Shown: positions 21,268 to 21,427 of the stretch, in pieces
How the letters are laid out: every line of letters begins with the position of its first letter
How positions within the stretch are numbered: position 1 is the stretch's first letter
IMG/VR virus record: IMGVR_UViG_3300025151_003262
Location: 1-21,427 of that record
Length of the DNA: 21,427 bases
Direction: 5' to 3' (one strand)
Source: a virus
The notes under the pieces: model-generated
The model's input: the letters and a program-made list of their open reading frames with translations, nothing else
Told to the model about the DNA's origin: nothing
Database searches by the model: none
Made by a program: the position numbers and the translations under genes

Positions 21268-21427
21268 ATGGCAAGACATCATTTAATCAATGGAATAAAA
21301 GTACCTTTTACAAGTGCTGAAGAAACAGCTGCGGATAATGCTGAGACAGCTTGGAACAATGGTGCATACGATAGAGCTATTGCTGATCTAAGAGCTAAGA
21401 GAAATAGACTTTTAGCTGAAACAGATT
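21268..21427 (+). CDS. Tail assembly chaperone-like protein, N-terminal fragment
   Basis: This gene starts at ATG 21268 with AAGGAG (21257-21262) 5 nt upstream and runs off the right edge after 53 codons. The visible protein opens MARHHLINGIKVPFTSAEET, has an Ala-rich helix (ETAADNAETAWNNGAYDRAI) and then LRAKRNRLLAETD. This last motif, usually continuing with W, is typical of the small phage tail assembly chaperone family that acts on fibre or tail tip proteins. It therefore follows the three tip-type paralogues in the same order, fibre protein then helper, seen in the two upstream cassettes. The 3' end is missing, so length and C-terminus cannot be judged. Confidence 0.75.
   Translation, partial: MARHHLINGIKVPFTSAEETAADNAETAWNNGAYDRAIADLRAKRNRLLAETD

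Noticed and set aside
14628-21427. Diversity-generating retroelement (suggested by BPP-1-like head genes and repeated tip genes)
   Set aside because: No reverse transcriptase, no template repeat and no adenine-biased variable repeat pair was seen; the repeats are ordinary paralogy.

Overview
This window is the late structural module of a tailed phage of podovirus type. Every gene is on the + strand and almost all are packed end to end. Neighbours commonly overlap by 1 to 14 nt (TAATG and ATGA junctions). The DNA is strongly A+T-rich. The protein families, above all the T7-like tail and core genes and the run of tail-fibre accessory genes, are those seen in marine podoviruses of AT-rich alphaproteobacteria (SAR11/SAR116-type hosts). 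The host is inferred from composition and gene content, not shown directly. No tRNA, integrase, reverse transcriptase or lysis gene was found here.

Layout. Positions 1-3145 are the head module: the C-terminal end of the portal, a Bbp19-like small protein, a scaffold, the major capsid protein, a candidate cement protein and a small basic protein. The order recalls the Bordetella phage BPP-1 head cluster. Positions 3147-6496 hold the two tail-tube (gatekeeper and nozzle) proteins. Positions 6489-14533 hold a T7-like internal core and ejection set: a gp13-like acetyltransferase-fold protein, then gp14-like, gp15-like and two large proteins that together look like a split gp16. Positions 14628-16838 encode the T7-type tail fibre, which carries four tandem ~122-residue repeats and a short collagen-like stretch. 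Positions 16852-21427 are a fibre-accessory region: a small beta protein, a duplicated cassette of C1q-like protein plus chaperone-like protein, three tandem paralogous tip-type proteins, and the start of a tail assembly chaperone gene.

The two longest non-coding gaps, before the capsid gene (1369-1508) and before the tail fibre gene (14534-14627), both contain GACACTATG. The capsid copy matches the SP6 RNA polymerase promoter at 15 of 18 positions. They look like promoters for a single-subunit phage RNA polymerase encoded elsewhere. Each is followed by a leader that can fold. A GC-rich stem-loop at 2901-2932 may bound the capsid/cement transcript.

The most unusual observation is that the 836-residue ejection-type protein at 9489-11999 ends in what reads as an intact RelA/SpoT-type nucleotidyltransferase domain (residues about 590-745, with the D, R, Y, H, E/Q/R and H/YK positions of the family). 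If the protein enters the cell with the genome, as T7 core proteins do, the phage would deliver a pyrophosphotransferase at the moment of infection. That role is inference.
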